Shown here: piece by piece, positions 58,951 to 64,000 of the stretch
Numbering within the stretch: position 1 is the stretch's first letter
Layout: the number at the start of each line of letters is the position of its first letter
From: an uncultured Lachnospiraceae bacterium
GTDB lineage: Bacteria; Bacillota; Clostridia; Lachnospirales; Lachnospiraceae
Assembly: GCA_946566685.1 (NCBI GenBank)
Contig: CAMNXA010000011.1
Span: 26,845-90,844 of the forward strand
Reading direction: 5' to 3'
DNA length: 64,000 bases
Notes under the pieces: generated by a model
What the model was told of the DNA's origin: nothing
Database searches by the model: none
What the model saw: the letters and a program-made list of their open reading frames with translations, nothing else
Program-made: the position numbers and the translations under genes

Positions 58951-61344
58951 ATGAATACTGTTACAGCGATTATAGTTAAAATATTAATTTTGATGATTAA
59001 TATACATGGAACTTTATCAGAGAAGAAATATGAAAGCATACTGGTAGCTGTTGTTGAAGTATTATATGATATGCTAGATACAAAAAATAGTGTGGAACAG
59101 GATTGGGAAAAAGATACAAGTGAACAATTTAAAAAGATGATAAAAAATGCTGTTTTTGAAATGGAAGAAAATTTAGACACTTGTAGTATGAGAACAGTGT
59201 GGGAACAGAAAGAGGCGAGTCTGATTCATGAATTGGAAAAATTAGATTGGATGAGTATGGAACTGGATGAATGTAAAAAAATCATAAAGAAAATTTTTGT
59301 TGAAAAATCTTCATTTGATGTAAGCGTGTATACAGAAAAAGAGTACCAAGTGAGCGCAGAACAGTTTTTTGAGCATTGGATTCATCAGTTGGGAGGACAA
59401 TCACAGGCATCTACACATATTTTAGTGAAATCTATTTTGGGGATTTACACAAAAATAGCTGGAATTGAGAATAAACAGGAAAAGCAAGTATCAAAGCGTT
59501 TGATTTCAAAAGAGACAAAAAGACCTAAAAATTCTTTTAATAAAGAAAGCAGAAGTAATGAAATTGAGCAATTGGTTCAGGTGATTAAAGAAAATGATAG
59601 AGTAGGACTATTAAGTGGTATTGGAGGAATTGGGAAAACTGAAATATGTAAATATTTATTTCATATATGCTATATAAATAATATAATTGAGGAAATTGAA
59701 TATATTGGTTGGCTTACATATCGTGGAAATTTGATGCAAACATTTTATGAACAAGTGCTTTGTATAAAAGACCAAGAATCATTTGAAAAAGGGTATTATG
59801 ACGTGCTTGAATATTTGCAATCACTTGGCAACAAACTATTACTATTTGTGGATAATATTGATAATTCAATGGTGGAGGATTCTAAACTAAAGCATCTTTT
59901 TGATTTAAATTGTAAATTAGTGATTACCAGTAGAATACAGCAATTTGATTCCATAAAATCAATTAATATTGGTTCATTAGAAAAAAAATGGGCTAAAATG
60001 TTATTTTATACTTTCTATCGAGGTAAAGAGGATGAAAATTGTTTTGAAGAAATTTTCAACTTGACTAAAGGACATCCATTAAGTATTGAATTAATTGCAA
60101 AAACTGCGTATAGTGAGGGGGTTACACTGGAAGATATGGTTTGCAAACTTAAAAATACGGGATTTACGCTTCCAGAAATTAAAAGTAATGTTATTTATGA
60201 AGAATATAATGAGATTTTGATTAAACATTTAAATCGCTTTTTTTCGGTGTCAAAATTATCAAATAGGTATAAACAGATTCTTTATCGATTGGCATTGTTT
60301 CCAATAAGCCAGATAAGCATTGAGAATTTAATTGAATGGAAAATTGGTAAAATGCGTGAAGATTTTGAAATATTATCTTATAGAGGATGGATTATTTTGG
60401 ACTGTGATGGAGTAATCATGCACCCTGTAATTTCGGATGCAATTCATAGTAAATCGTCTAAACAATATTCTACTTATCAAAACATGTATATAGCTATGGG
60501 AAATGAACTTGAACTGTTGGAAAAAAACAAAGCACATGAAAAATACTTAAAGATGTTGATGTTTTATTATGTTACTAAACGCAGAAAATTCCAGAAACTA
60601 GAATATGCAGAACTTTTAAATCAGATAGGAGTTATTCTTAATAAGATGGGAGAACAGGAAGATGCAATAAGGATGTTAGAAAGTGCTATTATGATAAAAG
60701 AAAAATGTGATTGTGATAAATCAACTTTATTTACGGGATATAATAATTTAGCTTTAGCGTATGGGAGGGAGAAATTGCATAAGAATTTAATATGTTGTCA
60801 AAGAGCAGAAAGTATTGGACGTGAGCTTTTTGAAGAAGATGCTACGGAGTATGCATTAAAATTTGCCACGACTTTAAATAATTTATCGTTGTCATATTTG
60901 AATAATGGAGATTTAGAGAATGCAGAAATAAGGCAGAAAGAGAGTATTAATATAAAGCGATGTTATTTTGGTGAAAGGTGCATTGCATTAGCTCAATCAT
61001 ATAGTAATATGGCTATTGTGAAAAAAAGACAGAAGAAGTATGATGAGGCATATGAATTTCAGAAAAAAGCTATAGATATAAATGAGGCACCAGATTATGC
61101 GATTCATTTATATAATATGGCGGGGATAGAAAAAATCAGGGGGAATAGTGAGAGTGCAATATATTATCTTGAAAAAGCTATAGAGCTTTGGGAAGAAGAT
61201 TCTAATTTTTATTATTTTAAACTCTTGGAAGCATATAAAAGGTATCTGGAATTGCTGAAAATTGATATACATAAAAATGATGAAAAGATTTTATTGGTAT
61301 CTCAAAAAATGTGCGAATTAAAAAAAGAAGACAATAATTTATAG
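58951..61344 (+). CDS. NB-ARC STAND ATPase with C-terminal TPR repeats, candidate antiphage NLR-like protein
   Basis: 797 residues from the ATG at 58951 (GAGAGG seven bases upstream). Residues 1 to about 200 are a helical N-terminal region with no recognised effector motif. The NB-ARC ATPase follows: Walker A GLLSGIGGIGKTEICKYLF near 222, Walker B KLLLFVDNID near 297, LVITSRIQQF (RNBS-B/sensor) near 324 and the GLPL-like KGHPLSIELIAKTA near 365. A winged-helix-like part precedes a C-terminal array of about six TPR-like repeats (YAELLNQIGVILNKMGEQEDAIRML, LNNLSLSYLNNGDLENAEIRQ, YNMAGIEKIRGNSESAIYYL). STAND proteins of this form sense a phage component through the repeats and trigger an effector. 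The defence role is inferred. Confidence 0.82.
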   Translation: MNTVTAIIVKILILMINIHGTLSEKKYESILVAVVEVLYDMLDTKNSVEQDWEKDTSEQFKKMIKNAVFEMEENLDTCSMRTVWEQKEASLIHELEKLDWMSMELDECKKIIKKIFVEKSSFDVSVYTEKEYQVSAEQFFEHWIHQLGGQSQASTHILVKSILGIYTKIAGIENKQEKQVSKRLISKETKRPKNSFNKESRSNEIEQLVQVIKENDRVGLLSGIGGIGKTEICKYLFHICYINNIIEEIEYIGWLTYRGNLMQTFYEQVLCIKDQESFEKGYYDVLEYLQSLGNKLLLFVDNIDNSMVEDSKLKHLFDLNCKLVITSRIQQFDSIKSINIGSLEKKWAKMLFYTFYRGKEDENCFEEIFNLTKGHPLSIELIAKTAYSEGVTLEDMVCKLKNTGFTLPEIKSNVIYEEYNEILIKHLNRFFSVSKLSNRYKQILYRLALFPISQISIENLIEWKIGKMREDFEILSYRGWIILDCDGVIMHPVISDAIHSKSSKQYSTYQNMYIAMGNELELLEKNKAHEKYLKMLMFYYVTKRRKFQKLEYAELLNQIGVILNKMGEQEDAIRMLESAIMIKEKCDCDKSTLFTGYNNLALAYGREKLHKNLICCQRAESIGRELFEEDATEYALKFATTLNNLSLSYLNNGDLENAEIRQKESINIKRCYFGERCIALAQSYSNMAIVKKRQKKYDEAYEFQKKAIDINEAPDYAIHLYNMAGIEKIRGNSESAIYYLEKAIELWEEDSNFYYFKLLEAYKRYLELLKIDIHKNDEKILLVSQKMCELKKEDNNL

Positions 61345-61403
61345 TTAAAAATATTGTCAATAAACATTAAGAAGAAAATAGATTTTGAATGAAAGGATAG
61401 TAT

Positions 61404-62414
61404 ATGAAAAACAATAAAAGTGATGTGCAAAGTGAAATTATCATATACCAGACAGAAGATGGAAATACAAAAATAGACGTAAAATTTCAAGATGAAACGG
61501 TTTGGCTTACGCAGGCGCAATTATGTGAATTATATCAAACCAGTAAATCTAATATTAGCGAGCATATTAAGCATATTATTGAAGAAGGGGAATTGGATGA
61601 GATTTCAGTTGTTCGGAAATTCCGAACAACTGGCGCTGATGGTAAGAATTATAATATTACACATTATAATCTTGATATGATTATTTCTCTTGGATATCGT
61701 GTGAAATCTTTCATTGCTACACAATTTCGGCGTTGGGCAACTGAACGTTTGAAAGAATATATGATAAAAGGTTTTACAATGGATGATGAGCGATTAAAGA
61801 ATCTGGGCGGTGGAAATTACTGGAAAGAACTATTAGACCGTATACGGGACATTCGTTCATCGGAAAAAGTGATGTATCGGCAGGTGCTTGATCTTTATGC
61901 TACTAGTGTGGATTATAATCCCCAAAGCAGTGAGTCTATGGCATTTTTTAAAATGGTACAAAATAAGCTGCATTATGCAGCGCATGGGCATACGGCGGCA
62001 GAAGTAATATATGAACGTGCAAATGCAGAACAGCCATTTATGGGACTAAAAAGTTTTACTGGCGATTTTCCAACATTAAAAGATATTGGTATTGCAAAGA
62101 ATTATTTAAATGAGGAAGAATTGAAGATTTTAAATAATATTGTATCAGGATATTTTGATTTTGCCGAAATTCAGGCTATGCGTCATAATCCCATGTATAT
62201 GTCTGATTATGTAGAGCATCTTGATAATGTATTGAAAACCACTGGAGAAAAGCTATTGCAAGGAGCAGGGGCAGTTAGTCATGCACAGGCAATCGAAAAA
62301 GCGACAGAAGAATATAAAAAATATCAAGTTCAGAATTTATCACCAGTCGAAGAAGAATATTTAAAAAGCATTAAAAATTTACATAGTACAGCAAAGAAAA
62401 AAGAGAAGAAATAA
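61404..62414 (+). CDS. RhuM-family protein
   Basis: 336 residues with AAAGGATAG before the ATG. The N-terminal half matches the virulence_RhuM family: VWLTQAQLCELYQTSKSNISEHIKHI, then FRTTGADGKNYNITHYNLDMIISLGYRVKSFIATQFRRWATERLKEYMIKGFTMDD in order. The C-terminal half (HTAAEVIYERANAEQPFMGLKSFTGDFPTLKDIGIAKNYL, MYMSDYVEHLDNVLKTTGEKLLQGAGAVSHAQAIEKA) is also typical. Members lie in pathogenicity and defence islands, probably bind DNA through the N-terminal HTH-like part, and have no settled function. It starts 59 nt after the STAND ATPase gene on the same strand. Confidence 0.9.
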   Translation: MKNNKSDVQSEIIIYQTEDGNTKIDVKFQDETVWLTQAQLCELYQTSKSNISEHIKHIIEEGELDEISVVRKFRTTGADGKNYNITHYNLDMIISLGYRVKSFIATQFRRWATERLKEYMIKGFTMDDERLKNLGGGNYWKELLDRIRDIRSSEKVMYRQVLDLYATSVDYNPQSSESMAFFKMVQNKLHYAAHGHTAAEVIYERANAEQPFMGLKSFTGDFPTLKDIGIAKNYLNEEELKILNNIVSGYFDFAEIQAMRHNPMYMSDYVEHLDNVLKTTGEKLLQGAGAVSHAQAIEKATEEYKKYQVQNLSPVEEEYLKSIKNLHSTAKKKEKK

Positions 62415-62420
62415 TGACAT

Positions 62421-62453
62421 CCATAGTAAAGAGCAGTTTGCAAATCAAGTCAA
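62421..62453 (+). repeat. 33-nt direct repeat, left copy
   Basis: CCATAGTAAAGAGCAG then TTTGCAAATCAAGTCAA; matches 63627-63660 with four differences. It lies just after the RhuM stop codon. Confidence 0.6.
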
Positions 62454-62551
62454 AAATCTGTCTATCAACGCAATTCTTATCTTTTTATGGTGGGTGTATT
62501 TATGGGTAGAGGTATTCGCAATGAAAAAGAAGATTGGATTAGGAACAGGGG

Positions 62552-63581
62552 ATTGTAAATAAGGATGGCGTTTTTAAGATTATAGATAATATTACAAATA
62601 CTATTTCGGATATGTGCCATCCGCAGATTTTTCCGAATATTGAAGTAAATACTATTGATGGGAAAAGCGTAATTATTATTGAAATATATCCGGGAGCAAA
62701 AATATGATGCTGACAAAGCAGAACTGTTATGTGCTGCAATTAAAAGATATATGATAGAAGCGGCAAAAACAAAAAGTGAAAAAGAGAAGGTAAAAGATGT
62801 TACAGTGCAAAACTTAATCAATTGGGGTGTGGTTAAGAATATAGATGGAACACTGTTACCAACGAATGCTTTTGTTTTGCTGACAGATAATGTATTCCCA
62901 TTTGCGAAAATTCAGTGCGCTTTGTTTAAAGGAACCGAGAGAGTTGTATTTATTGATAAAAGAGATTTTGAGAGATCGCTTTATGAGCAGATTGAAGAAG
63001 CCATCAGAGAGGCAATTGTGAATGCCACAACACACAGGAACTTTTTGGACAGGGCTTGTGTACAGGTTGCAGTATATGATGACAGGGTAGAGGTAACATC
63101 TCCGGGGATGCTGTACGGAGGTCTGACGATAGAACAGATTAAGGAAGGCGGTTCTAAAATCCGCAATAGATGTATTGCAGAAGTATTTAGCAGGATGAAG
63201 ATTATTGAGAGTTGGGGAACCGGTATTAAGAGAATGTTCAGTTCCTGTAAGGAATATGGGATTAGAGAACCGGAATTATTGGAGATTGGTGATAGTTTTA
63301 GGGTAAATTTATACAGACCATCTTATAGTGAGGATTATAAAGGTTCGTTGAAAAGTTCGTTGAAAAGTTCGCCCAAAGGTTCGTTGAAAGATTCGAGTTC
63401 AACACAGCAAAAAATAATGGAACTACTTCGGAAGAATCCGAGTATAACACAAGCAGAGATGGCTGAAATAATAAAGATTTCAAAAAGAGCCATTCAAAAA
63501 AATATAAAAGAGCTGGTGGATGAAGATATTATAGAGCGTGTAGGGTCAGATAGAAAAGGGTACTGGAAGATAAAAGAATGA
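62552..63581 (+). pseudogene. AlbA_2/GHKL-ATPase (RecG-like, COG2865-type) gene with frameshift and internal deletion
   Basis: In one frame, 62552-62707 reads FKIIDNITNTISDMCHPQIF and DGKSVIIIEIYPGAKI, the second half of an AlbA_2-type domain, then a stop. In another frame, from about 62703 to 63581, it reads DADKAELLCAAIKRYMIEAA, then a domain with LPTNAFVLLTDN, the ATPase N-box REAIVNATTHRNFLDRA, VEVTSPGMLYGGL, ESWGTGIKRMF and a C-terminal winged helix (ITQAEMAEIIKISKRAIQKNI). The segment normally joining the two parts is absent, and the N-terminus is not found. The 3' part alone (62679-63581, 300 residues, TTG start) could still be translated but lacks a good ribosome site. Confidence 0.7.
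63339..63395 (+). repeat. 12-nt tandem repeat in the linker of the ATPase remnant
   Basis: About 4.75 copies of AAAGGTTCGTTG with small changes, encoding KGSL/KSSL/KSSP/KGSL/KDS. The unit length is a multiple of three, so copy changes would alter linker length without shifting frame. Confidence 0.8.
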
Positions 63582-63926
63582 ACGCTCAACAGCAAACTAT
63601 GGTAAAAATGCAGTTAACAGCAAACGCCATAGCAAAGAGCAGATTGCAAATCAAGCCGAAGCCAATCAAAGGCTTGTCTGCCTTGAGCAAAAATTGGAAC
63701 GAAAATCTACCAGTTTTTGCTCTGCTTTTTGTCCGTTTTTATCGACCCCATAGTGCTTGCCCAAAAGCTAACCTGTGCAAAGTATACCGCAAAAAGTGCA
63801 ATCTGTACCATTTCAGTAGAAAAATAATGATTCTCTTTATATAATCAAATAACACCTTTTATCAAACAAAAGAGAAATGATAAAAGAAATGATAAAAAAT
63901 GAAAATGAAAAATGGAGTTGACACAA
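63582..63926. other. 345-bp region without a supported gene
   Basis: Contains the right copy of the 33-nt repeat (63627-63660) and an open frame (63578-63844) with no convincing ribosome site or family. A CTTTTATCA/TGATAAAAG inverted repeat lies at 63856-63886, along with a duplicated GAAATGATAAAA. I see no RNA gene. Confidence 0.5.
63627..63660 (+). repeat. 33-nt direct repeat, right copy
   Basis: CCATAGCAAAGAGCAG then ATTGCAAATCAAGCCGAA; matches 62421-62453. It lies just after the ATPase remnant. Confidence 0.6.
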
Positions 63927-64000
63927 ATGTACAGAAAGGATATCCTTAGCCAAGCCAAGCCAAGCCAAGCCAAGCCAAGCCAAGCCAAGCCAAGCCAAGC
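63927..64000 (+). CDS. start of a gene opening into a pentanucleotide repeat, cut by window edge
   Basis: The ATG at 63927 with GGAG nine bases upstream opens MYRKDILSQAKPSQAKPSQ and remains open to the right edge (24 codons). From codon 8 on, the protein is a pure Ser-Gln-Ala-Lys-Pro repeat made by the CCAAG tract. What lies beyond is unknown. Against this start, TTGACA (63918-63923), 17 nt and TATCCT (63941-63946) also form a good promoter, in which case transcription would begin inside the tract and the true start would be further right. Both readings place the repeat where its length would control expression. Confidence 0.45.
   Translation, partial: MYRKDILSQAKPSQAKPSQAKPSQ
63950..64000 (+). 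repeat. pentanucleotide tandem repeat (CCAAG)n, n at least 10
   Basis: Ten perfect CCAAG units run from 63950 to 63999 and continue to the window edge. The unit is not a multiple of three, so each gain or loss shifts the reading frame of anything translated through it. Confidence 0.95.

Noticed and set aside
63578..63844. An 88-residue open frame after the ATPase remnant
   Set aside because: No recognisable family and a poor start. It reads through the 33-nt repeat in a frame different from the one that gives the more protein-like HSKEQIANQ stretch.
1..64000. Search by eye for CRISPR arrays, rRNA and tRNA genes
   Set aside because: No regularly spaced direct repeats other than the listed tandem tracts, and no cloverleaf with a recognisable T-arm, were seen. 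A covariance-model scan would be needed to exclude small RNAs.

Overview
The window looks like the chromosome of an anaerobic gut-type Lachnospiraceae (Clostridia, Bacillota). Reasons: moderate GC with strong AGGAGG-type ribosome sites, sigma-A and sigma-D (sigma-28) type promoters, an oxygen-sensitive glycyl radical enzyme, a YesM/YesN two-component system, DUF4358, DUF4080 and TSCPD proteins, a VanW protein, and a Firmicutes-type galK-galT pair. The species cannot be named from this sequence. No rRNA, tRNA or CRISPR array was found.

1-12.4 kb is a catabolic locus. One minus-strand operon, with a recognisable promoter and a palindromic candidate operator, encodes a sugar-type binding lipoprotein, two CUT1 permeases, a medium-chain dehydrogenase and a glycyl radical enzyme cut by the left edge. 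An AraC regulator, a divergent Gfo/Idh/MocA oxidoreductase and a YesM/YesN kinase-regulator pair surround it. No transporter ATPase and no radical-activating enzyme lie in the window.

12.5-25.1 kb is a cell-surface glycan region. An MBOAT/SGNH acyl-transfer pair is followed by a DUF4358 lipoprotein and a one-directional gene run: class II aldolase-like protein, tandem-fused nucleotidyltransferase, membrane protein fused to a uridine-kinase-like domain, HAD phosphatase, GT2 glycosyltransferase, phosphodiesterase-like protein and multi-pass GT-C-like protein. Several of these overlap by 4 nt. A 199-bp palindromic element with flanking direct repeats sits exactly on one stop codon.

25.2-34.7 kb holds small membrane and TSCPD proteins, murG, two exported or hypothetical proteins, a 1284-residue flagellin with its own sigma-D promoter, and pgi. 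34.8-40.3 kb has two receiver proteins, an AraC regulator and galK-galT. 40.4-57.9 kb is core housekeeping: radical SAM protein, DEDDh exonuclease, VanW, PurM-like protein, Lrp regulator plus aminotransferase, trmL, an OmpR-type two-component system, mutS2, a trypsin-fold protein lacking its catalytic residues, a YhaM-type nuclease and an RlmD-type methyltransferase.

From about 57.95 kb the sequence becomes distinctly AT-rich and looks acquired: a decayed toxin-antitoxin module, an NB-ARC/TPR STAND ATPase (candidate antiphage NLR-like gene), a RhuM-family gene, a broken GHKL-ATPase/winged-helix gene between two copies of a 33-nt repeat, and at the right edge a (CCAAG)n tract just inside a possible start codon, which may be a phase-variable locus. 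Short interspersed repeats abut stop codons at four places in the window.
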